Source of the DNA: Chryseobacterium vrystaatense
GTDB taxonomy: Bacteria; Bacteroidota; Bacteroidia; Flavobacteriales; Weeksellaceae
Reading direction: 5' to 3'
DNA: 64,000 nucleotides
Assembly: GCF_000737765.1 (NCBI RefSeq)
Contig: NZ_JPRI01000002.1
Location: 372,001 to 436,000 of the forward strand
Program-made: the position numbers and the translations under genes
The notes under the pieces: model-generated
What the model was told of the DNA's origin: nothing
What the model saw: only the letters and a program-made list of their open reading frames with translations
Database searches by the model: none
Part shown: positions 19,039 to 28,170 of the stretch, piece by piece
Numbering within the stretch: position 1 is the stretch's first letter
How the letters are laid out: each line of letters starts with the position of its first letter

Positions 19039-21510
19039 ATGAATAAAATTTACTTTTTTGTGCTACTCATTGCACATTTATCTGTCGCTGCGCAGATTGT
19101 AAACATTCCGGATTCTCATTTTAAAGCTTTATTGCTTTCAGGAACCAGTTCCAACTATACCACGCAGAATCTAGCTGGTAACTGGACCAATATTGACACC
19201 AATAATGACGGTGAAATACAGCTTTCCGAAGCTGCCAACGTTCGAAGTATTAAAATTCACAGCTATACCAGTGGTTCTTTTATTCAGATCTCTTCAATAG
19301 AGGGAGTGAAATCATTCACCAATCTGCAAAATCTGGACGTATCCGATTCTCCAAACCTCCTTTCTGTAGACATCAGCGGTATGCAGAACCTCCGGGCAGC
19401 CACTTTTAATAATAATACCAGTATGTCTTCTGCTAATTTTACGGGTTGTCCTTTACTGGAAAACATCAGTGTAATAAAAGCCAACATCGTCAATCTGGAT
19501 GTCTCCAATCTTCCAAAAATGAATATTCTGATATGTGACGGCGGACAGGTGCAAACCATTAATTTTACGGGCAGTACAACAATGAAATCCCTACTCTGTG
19601 GGGACAACAAAATATCCAATATTGATCTAAGCTCACTGACCGATCTGGTTACATTACATATTTCCAAAAATTTACTGACCAATCTGAATTTAAATAATTT
19701 AACAAAACTCGAAAATCTGGAATGCTCCACCAATCAGCTTACCTCTCTTACTCTCCAGAATACTCCTAAATTAAAAACACTTGAGGCGAGTTTTAACAAT
19801 CTGTCGACGCTCAGTATACCTCAAAGTCCTCTTTTAAATTTTATAAGGGTTATCAACAACCAGATTACCAGCATTAATCTTTCAGCTCTTCCATTACTGC
19901 AGGTTATTGCTCTAAATAATAATCAGCTTACTACTCTTGACATTAGCCAAAACACAGTCCTGAATTCACTCAATGTTTCTAACAACAATTTACAGAGCCT
20001 GTTTATAAAAAACGGAAGACTTACAAGTGCAAGTTATCAAAACAATCCTAATTTAAATTATATCTGCTGTGATGATTTAGAAATGAACAATATCATCAGT
20101 CAAAATGCTGCGTACGGATATAATAATGTAACGGTAAACTCTTACTGCTCCTTCACTCCGGGAGGTACATTTTATACCGTTAAAGGAAATACAAAATACG
20201 ATCTTAACGGAAACGGCTGCGATCCGGCCGATGCAAATAAAACGTTCCAGAAATTCAATATTTCAGGAGGCGGAACTACGGGAAGTATTATTGCTGATCG
20301 CTCCGGAAACTACTCTATTCCGTTACAGGCGGGATTATATACTGTGACGCCGGTTCTTGAAAACCCAGCTTACTTCAGTATTTCTCCGGCATCCACCACT
20401 GTGGACTTTCCTTCGCAAGCAAGTCCATTAACCAGAGATTTCTGTATCACGGCTAATGGTTTACACCCTGATCTTGAAATTGCAATTATCCCTCTGAATT
20501 CTGCAGTACCGGGATTTGAATCGGATTATAAAATCGTTTTCAAAAATAAAGGAACAACCATGCAGTCCGGAACCATTGGATTCAGTTTCAATGACAGCGT
20601 TATGGATTTTATGAATGCTACAGTGACTCCAAATTCACAATCTACCGGAAATCTGAGCTGGAACTTTACAGGTCTTCTTCCTTTTGAAACAAGAGAGATC
20701 AAAGCTAAATTTGAAATGAATACGCCTACAGATACTCCGGCTTTGCAAAACGGTGACATCCTGCATTATACCGCACAAATCAACGGAGCTCCGGATGATA
20801 CGCCTGCTGATAATAGCTTTACCCTGAATCAGATCGTGGTGAATTCTCAGGATCCAAATGATAAAACCTGCCTTGAAGGTAGTATGATTGCACAGACTAA
20901 GGTGGGAGATTATGTTCATTACCTGATCCGGTTTGAAAATAAAGGGACTGCCAATGCGAGAAATATCGTGGTGAAAGATGTGATTGATACTTCAAAATTT
21001 GATCTTTCTACTGTGACGCCCTTAAGCGCAAGCCACAGTTTTGTGACAAGAATATCCGGAAGCAATAGGGTGGAATTTATTTTCCAGAATATCCAGCTTC
21101 CGTTTGATGATGCCAATAATGACGGATATGTTTCTTTCAAGATCAAAACTAAGTCTACATTGACATCCGGTGATGTATTCAGCAATACAGCCGACATCTA
21201 TTTTGATTACAATGCCCCGATTATTACGAATACCTATACGACTGCTGTCAGAGGCATATTGGCCACCGCAGAAACTAAAACCAACAAGGGAAATCTAAGT
21301 ATTTATCCTAATCCGGTACAGGATATCCTCTACATCAAATCCGGTGAAGACATCGTCAAAGCTGAGATTTATGACGCAGCCGGAAGAATCCTCAATACAA
21401 CCGGAGTGAAAAATAATTCGGTGGATGTTTCCGGATTGACAAAAGGAAATTATATAATTAAAGTATCCACTAAAAACACCACATCGGTACTGAAATTTTT
21501 TAAAGCCTAG
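19039..21510 (+). CDS. Leucine-rich repeat surface protein with T9SS sorting domain, paralogue 2
   Basis: 823 residues. Signal peptide MNKIYFFVLLIAHLSVAAQ, EF-hand-like loop at 53-64 (DTNNDGEIQLSE), more leucine-rich repeats than paralogue 1 (NLQNLDVSDSPNLLSVDISG through QLTTLDISQNTVLNSLNVSN), then the same linker (YDLNGNGCDPAD), DUF11-like and DUF7619-like domains and sorting domain (IYPNPVQDILYIKSGEDIVKA). The C-terminal ~450 residues are far more alike between the paralogues than the repeats, so repeat number and surface have diverged while the display module was kept. The EF-hand loop suggests calcium binding; partner or ligand unknown. Confidence 0.92.
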   Translation: MNKIYFFVLLIAHLSVAAQIVNIPDSHFKALLLSGTSSNYTTQNLAGNWTNIDTNNDGEIQLSEAANVRSIKIHSYTSGSFIQISSIEGVKSFTNLQNLDVSDSPNLLSVDISGMQNLRAATFNNNTSMSSANFTGCPLLENISVIKANIVNLDVSNLPKMNILICDGGQVQTINFTGSTTMKSLLCGDNKISNIDLSSLTDLVTLHISKNLLTNLNLNNLTKLENLECSTNQLTSLTLQNTPKLKTLEASFNNLSTLSIPQSPLLNFIRVINNQITSINLSALPLLQVIALNNNQLTTLDISQNTVLNSLNVSNNNLQSLFIKNGRLTSASYQNNPNLNYICCDDLEMNNIISQNAAYGYNNVTVNSYCSFTPGGTFYTVKGNTKYDLNGNGCDPADANKTFQKFNISGGGTTGSIIADRSGNYSIPLQAGLYTVTPVLENPAYFSISPASTTVDFPSQASPLTRDFCITANGLHPDLEIAIIPLNSAVPGFESDYKIVFKNKGTTMQSGTIGFSFNDSVMDFMNATVTPNSQSTGNLSWNFTGLLPFETREIKAKFEMNTPTDTPALQNGDILHYTAQINGAPDDTPADNSFTLNQIVVNSQDPNDKTCLEGSMIAQTKVGDYVHYLIRFENKGTANARNIVVKDVIDTSKFDLSTVTPLSASHSFVTRISGSNRVEFIFQNIQLPFDDANNDGYVSFKIKTKSTLTSGDVFSNTADIYFDYNAPIITNTYTTAVRGILATAETKTNKGNLSIYPNPVQDILYIKSGEDIVKAEIYDAAGRILNTTGVKNNSVDVSGLTKGNYIIKVSTKNTTSVLKFFKA

Positions 21511-21535
21511 CAATAATTAGTTCTGTATATATTAT

Positions 21536-21564
21536 AAAGCTGTGATTCTGTCACAGCTTTTTTT
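21536..21564 (+). terminator. Terminator of LRR paralogue 2
   Basis: Stem AAAGCTGTGA/TCACAGCTTT, loop TTCTG, then T-tract. Confidence 0.92.
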
Positions 21565-21673
21565 ATGAACAAAACCAGGGAATCAGCAAATGACAAGATG
21601 TAAATAAAATTAATACAAAACCATATTTTAAATAACATAATTAAATAAAGAACAATAAAAATCAAAATAAATT

Positions 21674-21752
21674 AATAAATAAAAACAAAAAAGTAATTAT
21701 TTTTCGTAATGTAATTTTTCATATATTTACTTTAACTAAATATCACCAAACC
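21674..21752 (+). promoter_or_regulatory. Conserved upstream region of LRR paralogue 3
   Basis: Near-identical to the region before paralogue 2, with CATATATTTAC and AACTAAATATCACCAAACC leading into the same first codons. Suggests common control of the two genes. Confidence 0.55.
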
Positions 21753-24371
21753 ATGAATAAAATTTACTTTTTTGTGCTTTTTATAGCACATCTATCACTC
21801 AGTGCCCAAATTATTAACTTTCCGGATCCCAATTTTAAGGCAAAACTTGTTTCAGCCAATCAATACAATTTTGTTGCCCAGGATCTCAATGGAAATATGA
21901 CTGTTATTGACACCAACAATGATGGTGAAATTCAGGTAAGCGAGGCTTTGAATATTTCGAGTATCAGTTTAAATCAAACACAGATACACGACATCACCGG
22001 AATTCAGAGCTTTACCAATCTGAATAGGCTTTCAATACAGGGAAATCACTATATTGAAGAAATCAATGTAAGCAATATGACATCCCTGAAAATGCTAGGT
22101 GTTATTAATAATGGGATAGACGTAATAAACGTTCAAGGCTGTTCGCAGCTTGAAAATTTCAATCTTACTTATAATGCTGGATATATTACCAATATGAATT
22201 TTTTACAGAATTCGCCTGTAAAAAGATTAATAATCAGAGAAAATGATCACTTAGCAAGTGTCAATATTTCAACGCTTACCAGCCTTGAAGAAATTGAGCT
22301 AAGTGACAATGCCACTTTCCCCAACACCGTTACAAGTTTGGATCTTAGCAATAATACGCATCTTAAAAAAATTATTATTGACAAGATTAATCTTAACTCA
22401 TTAACATTAGGACCTTTAAGTGAACTTTTGCAGTTCAGTATTGAAAATACAAAACTGACTTCACTCAATCTAAGCAATGCCCCTCTGTTGGAATATCTGT
22501 ATGTGAAAGCCAATCCACTATTGAGTTCATTAAACATCCAAAATACAAATAGCCTGGATAATCTACAGCTGCTGAACTGCCCTTTAATCACCTCCGTGGC
22601 GCTTCAAAACAAGCCGAGTCTTAGAACATTAAGCTTATTACAAACAAACGTCTCATCGCTTGACTTTACAGGAACTTCGGAAATGATCAATATGAGCATT
22701 GGCGGAAATGCACTAACCTCTCTGGATGTTTCTCCTGTTACAGGTTTAAGGTCTTTTAATTTTAATGAAAATGGGATAACAAGTCTGAATTTGAGCCAAA
22801 ATACAGAATTAGAAGGAGCAAGTGTAAGTGGAACCGGCATAAACAATATTAATATTAAAAATGGAAATCCATATTTGAATTTATATGTAGGATCACCTAC
22901 TTACTCACCCAATCTGGCCTACGTATGCTGTGATACAGATAAAGTACAACAGTTTTCCAATATGCTGATCAGCAATGGGCACAACAATGTGGAAGTCAAC
23001 AGTTACTGTTCATTCATCTCTGGCGGAACAACCTATGCTGTTCAGGGAAATGTAAAGTATGATTCCGATAATAATGGCTGTACTGCCAATGATTTAAACA
23101 AAGCATTCCAACAGTTTACAATCACAGACGGCATTAATTCCGGGAGCTATATAGGAAATGGCTCCGGAAATTACTCTATTTCTGTTCAGGAAGGTATAAA
23201 TCTAATCACTCCAGTTGTTGAAAACCCTTCCTATTTTTCTATTTCTCCGGCAAGTATAACAGCAGATTTCCCGGCCCAGGCGAGCCCATTAATTCAAAAC
23301 TTCTGTTTAAGCGCCAATGGAACTCATCCTGATTTAGAAGTTATCCTCGTTCCCATAAACAATGCCAGACCGGGATTCACTTCTCTCTACAAAATTGTAT
23401 ATAAAAACAAAGGAACAACTACGCAATCAGGAACATTAGTATTTCATTACAATGATACCCTGACCGATTATCTAAGTTCAACAACTGTTCCTACTTCACA
23501 GTCGGCTGGTGTTCTCAATTGGGGTTTCACGAATCTTTTGCCATTTGAAACAAAAGAAATCACCGTTAGTGTAAAATTAAATACCCCAACACAAACACCA
23601 CCGTTGAACGGCGGAGAGGTCCTGCAGTATATGGCTCAAATCAATGGAACAACAGATGAGACTCCTCTTGACAATCAATTTACGCTCAATCAAACCGTTG
23701 TCAATTCTTTTGATCCCAACGATAAAACCTGTCTGGAGGGAACATCTATTACACAGGTGCAGGTTGGAGATTATGTTCATTACCTGATTCGATTTGAAAA
23801 TAAAGGAACTGCGAATGCCCAGAATATTGTCGTGAAAGATGAAATCGACATTTCAAAATTTGATATTGCTTCTATAGTACCATTAACGGGAAGCCACAAT
23901 TTTACAACAAGAATCAGCAACCCTAATGTAATAGAGTTTATTTTTGAAAATATTCAGCTGCCTTTTGATGATGCGAATAATGATGGATATATTTCATTTA
24001 AAATTAAAACAAAAGCGACACTCACACTGGGTGACAGCTTCAGCAATACTGCTAAGATTTATTTTGATTACAATCATCCTATCGTTACGAATACTTTTAC
24101 TACAACTGTTAAGAATGTATTGGCAACATCAGAAGTAACTACAGAAAACAATCTTATTACCATCTACCCTAATCCTGTGAAAGATATTTTGAATATCAAA
24201 TCAAAAAATACGGTGATAAAAGCGGAGATTTATGATGTAAATGGAAGAATTATCAGCTCAACAAGTATAACTGGAGGTTCTTTAAACGTCAGTGATTTAG
24301 CTAAAGGAAACTATATTATTAAATTATTTAACAAGGATAAGACTATGATTCAAAAGTTTATCAAAAACTAA
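21753..24371 (+). CDS. Leucine-rich repeat surface protein with T9SS sorting domain, paralogue 3
   Basis: 872 residues, the longest of the three. Signal peptide MNKIYFFVLFIAHLSLSAQ is almost the same as in paralogue 2; the EF-hand-like loop is at 53-64 (DTNNDGEIQVSE). About fifteen leucine-rich repeats follow (SLEEIELSDNATFPNTVTSL, PLLEYLYVKANPLLSSLN), then the linker (YDSDNNGCTANDL), DUF11-like and DUF7619-like domains (DPNDKTCLEGTSITQVQVGD) and the type A sorting domain (IYPNPVKDILNIK ... MIQKFIKN). Expected to be exported by the type IX system. No dedicated protease or regulator lies next to the trio. Confidence 0.92.
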   Translation: MNKIYFFVLFIAHLSLSAQIINFPDPNFKAKLVSANQYNFVAQDLNGNMTVIDTNNDGEIQVSEALNISSISLNQTQIHDITGIQSFTNLNRLSIQGNHYIEEINVSNMTSLKMLGVINNGIDVINVQGCSQLENFNLTYNAGYITNMNFLQNSPVKRLIIRENDHLASVNISTLTSLEEIELSDNATFPNTVTSLDLSNNTHLKKIIIDKINLNSLTLGPLSELLQFSIENTKLTSLNLSNAPLLEYLYVKANPLLSSLNIQNTNSLDNLQLLNCPLITSVALQNKPSLRTLSLLQTNVSSLDFTGTSEMINMSIGGNALTSLDVSPVTGLRSFNFNENGITSLNLSQNTELEGASVSGTGINNINIKNGNPYLNLYVGSPTYSPNLAYVCCDTDKVQQFSNMLISNGHNNVEVNSYCSFISGGTTYAVQGNVKYDSDNNGCTANDLNKAFQQFTITDGINSGSYIGNGSGNYSISVQEGINLITPVVENPSYFSISPASITADFPAQASPLIQNFCLSANGTHPDLEVILVPINNARPGFTSLYKIVYKNKGTTTQSGTLVFHYNDTLTDYLSSTTVPTSQSAGVLNWGFTNLLPFETKEITVSVKLNTPTQTPPLNGGEVLQYMAQINGTTDETPLDNQFTLNQTVVNSFDPNDKTCLEGTSITQVQVGDYVHYLIRFENKGTANAQNIVVKDEIDISKFDIASIVPLTGSHNFTTRISNPNVIEFIFENIQLPFDDANNDGYISFKIKTKATLTLGDSFSNTAKIYFDYNHPIVTNTFTTTVKNVLATSEVTTENNLITIYPNPVKDILNIKSKNTVIKAEIYDVNGRIISSTSITGGSLNVSDLAKGNYIIKLFNKDKTMIQKFIKN

Positions 24372-24396
24372 ACTAATAATCTTTTTTATATATGCA

Positions 24397-24427
24397 GGGG
24401 CTGTGAATTTTTTCACAGCCCTTTTTG
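24397..24427 (+). terminator. Terminator of LRR paralogue 3
   Basis: Stem GGGCTGTGA/TCACAGCCC followed by TTTTTG; it keeps the GCTGTGA/TCACAGC core of the other two. Confidence 0.88.
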
Positions 24428-24430
24428 TTT

Positions 24431-24835
24431 CTATGATCCAAATCCAAAAATAAGTGATACCAATACATATAAAACAAAAGCAAGCAAAGGACATCCAAAA
24501 AATGCAGCAATGGTAAATACAAAGACATAAGTTCCATAGTTTTTAACAGAAGAAAACATTCCTGCAACCGTATTATGAATGGCTAAAAGAAAAAAAGCAA
24601 TGGCAACCAGTAAAACATTGGAAAATAATAGAAATATAAAAAAGTCTCCGGTATTACGTACCATATCATCAGAATCTATAAGGCTTAAAAATACCGCGGC
24701 TACCAAAAGAAAAGCTGAGAAAGGAAGCACTACATATATCATCATCCTTTTCCAGCTTGGATTATCTGAAAATAAGAAATAATACAAATTCGCTGTAGCA
24801 AAGACCAGCAATACATAAATGAAGAATCCTAGCAT
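24431..24835 (-). CDS. Small integral membrane protein of unknown function
   Basis: 134 residues with four hydrophobic segments (about residues 2-22, 31-53, 66-88 and 102-132) joined by short loops; the only charged stretch is SLIDSDDMVRNTGD. No motif I recognise. It is the last of five reverse-strand genes with short gaps (45, 53, 18 and 46 bp) reaching back to the kdp histidine kinase, so read-through from there is possible. Confidence 0.72.
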   Translation of the reverse strand: MLGFFIYVLLVFATANLYYFLFSDNPSWKRMMIYVVLPFSAFLLVAAVFLSLIDSDDMVRNTGDFFIFLLFSNVLLVAIAFFLLAIHNTVAGMFSSVKNYGTYVFVFTIAAFFGCPLLAFVLYVLVSLIFGFGS

Positions 24836-24880
24836 AGTTTCTTAGTTTTAATCCAGGTTTAGCCCTTAGTGAAAACCCGT

Positions 24881-25342
24881 TTATTTAAAAACGAGAATGG
24901 TGTAATTGTCCCTTGCAGTTTTAGGATAAACCATTCTGATCTGTTCTTTATTTTTAAAATAATCCACATAGTTTTCTCCAGTCATAATCTTTCCTTTTCC
25001 AGTCTGTTTATAGCCTCCTTCAAGCACTGCTTTTATGTAGGCGTCATGCTCTTTTTTATCTTTGAACTGAAACTCTATATTGTTCTGGGATGTATCCTCA
25101 TTATATTCAAATTTCCCAATCTTGTAGGTATAATCAGGGCTGTCATATTCGTACAGAGTAAATCCAGGGCTTTCTGTTTTATCGTAAAAAGTATACTTAT
25201 GCTTTTTAATTTCTGTTTTAAAAGCAGCCATATCAAGCCTGTTGAATCCTGCTAGTTCTTCCAATTTGAAAGCCTGTCCAAACATTGATGAGTAAAAAAG
25301 GGTTAAAAAAAGAAATAAAAGAAGACTTATTGATTTTTTCAT
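24881..25342 (-). CDS. Exported protein of unknown function
   Basis: 153 residues with signal peptide MKKSISLLLFLFLTLFYSSMFGQ. The mature part is polar, with KLEELAGFNRLDMAAFKTEI and a stretch of Tyr-rich beta structure (FYDKTESPGFTLYEYDSPDYTYKIGKFEY). No family recognised. The repeated phrase pattern (tyrosine, glycine, aspartate) is common in secreted Bacteroidota proteins of unknown role. Confidence 0.72.
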   Translation of the reverse strand: MKKSISLLLFLFLTLFYSSMFGQAFKLEELAGFNRLDMAAFKTEIKKHKYTFYDKTESPGFTLYEYDSPDYTYKIGKFEYNEDTSQNNIEFQFKDKKEHDAYIKAVLEGGYKQTGKGKIMTGENYVDYFKNKEQIRMVYPKTARDNYTILVFK

Positions 25343-25395
25343 AGGATGGTTTTGCTATACTGTAAATGTAAAAGAATTTTGCTACACCTCTTATT

Positions 25396-25875
25396 TTACT
25401 TCAAAACTGAAGGCATTCTATTCTTTAGAGCTTCCTGGAAAAGCTTGATCTGTTCAGGCGTAAGATTCTGCAAATAAATCGTCCTTTTCCTGCTAAACAG
25501 AAAATCGGGATAAGACACTAAAACAACAGAATTATTACTGAAACTAAATTCTCTGAGTACCGTAGGACTTTTCGTATTTCTCTTATCTGAATTAAAAGTC
25601 AGATTGATAAAACGGCTGGGAATAAAATAGAAGTCGGCGGGAAATAAAAAAACCGAGTTTTGATTCAGCAAAATGTGAAAAGTACAAAAGCGAAAACTTT
25701 TACGTAGAAAACCACTTTCTACAACGATCTTTCCACTGATCTTTTTCAATTCACTGGAATCTGGCTGTGTGTATTTTGTAATTATTCTGTTATTTTGAAA
25801 ATAAGAAAACACACCAAATATCACCAGCGAAGCTATAGAGATGAGCAAGAAATAATTGAAGATATGATCTAACAT
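25396..25875 (-). CDS. Membrane-anchored protein of unknown function
   Basis: 159 residues. A single transmembrane helix at residues ~5-25 (IFNYFLLISIASLVIFGVFSYF) is followed by a beta-rich cytoplasmic or periplasmic domain (KKISGKIVVESGFLRKSFRF ... SVFLFPADFYFIPSRFINLTF). The domain has the look of a small pleckstrin-like fold, but this is only an impression. It lies 18 bp after its upstream neighbour and is probably co-transcribed with it. Confidence 0.68.
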   Translation of the reverse strand: MLDHIFNYFLLISIASLVIFGVFSYFQNNRIITKYTQPDSSELKKISGKIVVESGFLRKSFRFCTFHILLNQNSVFLFPADFYFIPSRFINLTFNSDKRNTKSPTVLREFSFSNNSVVLVSYPDFLFSRKRTIYLQNLTPEQIKLFQEALKNRMPSVLK

Positions 25876-25893
25876 TGATAATCATTAATTTGG

Positions 25894-26403
25894 TTATTTT
25901 TCAAGCTTCCAATCATCAAGAACCAACGTAATAATCACATCATTCCACATTTCAAAACTTTTAAGCTTTGGACGGACAGGAATAACAGATGTTGCGGTCC
26001 ACTCATTTTTTCCGAGCATATACATTAGAGCATTATAAGTAAGCCTTTTATCAAAGGGATTGCTTACTTCAAGTGTCATTCCTGTATTTTTTCTTCCTTC
26101 TGCATTTTGTGATAATTCTATTTCTATCGTTTTGGACGGATTTTTATTTTCCTTCACAACCTTCATTGATTCTATAATTCCTGCTTTTATTTCAGCTTCT
26201 ATAAAAATATGCTCTCCGGGGTAAATTTGAAGTGCCTTTTCTTTAATAAAATATTTGGATTTTTGAACTTCCTGCTGATAAAAATTTAACGAATCTACAG
26301 CCAGTTTTAGAGTAAATGTCTCACGAGATTCTCTGTCATTTTGAGCAAAAGAAATATTAGCTGCCAAACAAAGCAAAAGGATTATTAGATTTTTTATTTT
26401 CAT
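25894..26403 (-). CDS. Exported protein of unknown function
   Basis: 169 residues with signal peptide MKIKNLIILLLCLAANISFAQ. The mature part is predominantly beta (EHIFIEAEIKAGIIESMKVV, KTIEIELSQNAEGRKNTGMT). No catalytic motif or named domain recognised. It begins 46 bp beyond the stop of the histidine kinase gene with no terminator visible between them. Confidence 0.7.
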   Translation of the reverse strand: MKIKNLIILLLCLAANISFAQNDRESRETFTLKLAVDSLNFYQQEVQKSKYFIKEKALQIYPGEHIFIEAEIKAGIIESMKVVKENKNPSKTIEIELSQNAEGRKNTGMTLEVSNPFDKRLTYNALMYMLGKNEWTATSVIPVRPKLKSFEMWNDVIITLVLDDWKLEK

Positions 26404-26449
26404 AGCTATTCTTGAAATCCAAATATATAAAAACTTCCGTCTTTAAATA

Positions 26450-28165
26450 TCATGAAACCGGCAGCCTGAAATAAAAAGTACTTCCCTGATTTGGGGAACT
26501 CTTCACTCCTATTTCGCCCTCCTGTTTCTCTATAAAGTTTTTTGAGATAGCCAGCCCCAGTCCTGTCCCATTCTGGTGCTCTCCCGGAACCTGAAAATAA
26601 CGGTCAAAGATCTGGCGATGGTATTTTTCATCAATTCCGCTTCCGGTATCGGTAATATTGAATTGGATCATGGACTCTACTTTTTCTACCATAATCTCAA
26701 TTTTTTCGTCCTGAAATGAATGCTTAACCGCATTGGTCAAAAAATTATTCATAACCCAGACTGTTTTATCGAAATCGGCATTAACAAAGTCCTGATCGTC
26801 GATAAGATATTGGGTATTGACTGTAATATTTTTCTGTTCTGCGAGTTTTTCAACATTTTTCACAGCTGCCTGTACCATTTCTTTGGGTGAACATTTTTCA
26901 ACAGTTAAACGGATATTTCCACTTTCTACCTGCGAAAGATTCAACAGCTCTCCTGTAATATTCAGTAGTCTCTGCCCATCATCGTTGATGCTTTTCAACA
27001 GTTCTTTCTGTTGATCATTAAGTTCTCCGAATTTTTGATTTCCGAGTAACTGCACCCCCATTTTTATCGCAGAAATAGGTGTTTTAAGTTCATGGGAAAT
27101 GGTGGCAATGAAATTCGTTTTAGCAAAATCAAGTTCTTTAAAAGGGGTAATATTCCGGAGAAGGATTACCTTTCCAATGTATTTGGTTTCTTTTTCGCCA
27201 GTCTTTATGATATTGATGGGGATGATATCCTGTTCAAAATAGTTTTCTTTATGATCACGGACAATCTTGATGGGCTCTTTTACCGGATGATCAACATTCT
27301 TAAGCAGTTCACGGATGAGGTCATTATTGACCGCAACCTCATGAACTGTTTTTCCGATAATCTCTTCTTTATGGAGATTGGTGATTTTCAGTGCTTCATC
27401 ATTGATCATATAGATGAAATGGTTTTCATCAAGTCCAATCACGGCATCATGCATATTATTGACAAGTGTCTCAATTCTCTTTTTATCCATCAACTGCTTG
27501 GAAAGACTGCTGCTTTCATATTCCTGAAGCTTTTCCGCCATGGTATTAAAAGAGTCTGCCAGGCTGCTGAATTCTTCACTTCCTTTAAAGTGTACTCTTT
27601 CATTATAATTTTTAGCGGCGATCTGCCTGATACTGAATGTAAGCTGATTGATGGGTTCTGCAATGGTCTGTGGAAGGTTGAAAAGCAGGACAAAAGCAAT
27701 GAGAAAACACACCGTTCCTAAACTTACAATCCAGAAAGTTGCGTTTTCGGCTGTGATGATGGCAATATCACTTTTCCTTTCAATACCTTTCATATTGAGG
27801 GACATAATTTTAGCCAAATCTTCGCGGATCAGTTTTTCTTTTTCCGGAGATGCCTGTTTCAGATAGCTTTTGAAATGAAGATTCAGACTTTGGGTCGCTT
27901 CTTTTTCACCAAATTCAGTAAGGTTTTTCTCCTGCAACTTATTATTTTTCTCGAAATCACTGACTGCAATTGCGCTGTCTGTGCTTATTTTATCCAAAGC
28001 AAGGAGCATGTTTTTTGAAAACTCCAGACTGTTGTAGTTAGCGGTCAGGATCTTTTCGGTATCAGATTTCAGTTTATTGATATAGACGGATCCTATTACT
28101 GACATGAGAACGATCAGTAAAAATAAAAGACCTACGCCTAAGGTGAGTTTTGTTTTAAGTTTCAT
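26450..28165 (-). CDS. Kdp-associated sensor histidine kinase (HAMP-PAS-HisKA-HATPase)
   Basis: 571 residues. Two transmembrane helices (about 7-29 and 145-165) enclose a ~115-residue periplasmic helical domain; then HAMP (IAEPINQLTFSIRQIAAKNY), PAS (VNNMHDAVIGLDENHFIYMI), HisKA with the phosphoacceptor His in ISHELKTPISAIK, and the ATPase with N box (NNFLTNAVKHS), G1 (DTGSGI), F and G2 boxes (GTGLGLAISKNFIEKQ). It starts 5 bp after the short KdpD sensor and carries the kinase half that is fused to KdpD in E. coli. Its partner is presumably the NtrC-type regulator at 35951-37276. Confidence 0.92.
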   Translation of the reverse strand: MKLKTKLTLGVGLLFLLIVLMSVIGSVYINKLKSDTEKILTANYNSLEFSKNMLLALDKISTDSAIAVSDFEKNNKLQEKNLTEFGEKEATQSLNLHFKSYLKQASPEKEKLIREDLAKIMSLNMKGIERKSDIAIITAENATFWIVSLGTVCFLIAFVLLFNLPQTIAEPINQLTFSIRQIAAKNYNERVHFKGSEEFSSLADSFNTMAEKLQEYESSSLSKQLMDKKRIETLVNNMHDAVIGLDENHFIYMINDEALKITNLHKEEIIGKTVHEVAVNNDLIRELLKNVDHPVKEPIKIVRDHKENYFEQDIIPINIIKTGEKETKYIGKVILLRNITPFKELDFAKTNFIATISHELKTPISAIKMGVQLLGNQKFGELNDQQKELLKSINDDGQRLLNITGELLNLSQVESGNIRLTVEKCSPKEMVQAAVKNVEKLAEQKNITVNTQYLIDDQDFVNADFDKTVWVMNNFLTNAVKHSFQDEKIEIMVEKVESMIQFNITDTGSGIDEKYHRQIFDRYFQVPGEHQNGTGLGLAISKNFIEKQEGEIGVKSSPNQGSTFYFRLPVS

Positions 28166-28170
28166 TACTT

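Noticed and set aside
27092-27721. 209-codon frame antisense to the histidine kinase
   Set aside because: Shadow of a real gene with complete kinase motifs; the protein is low in family features.
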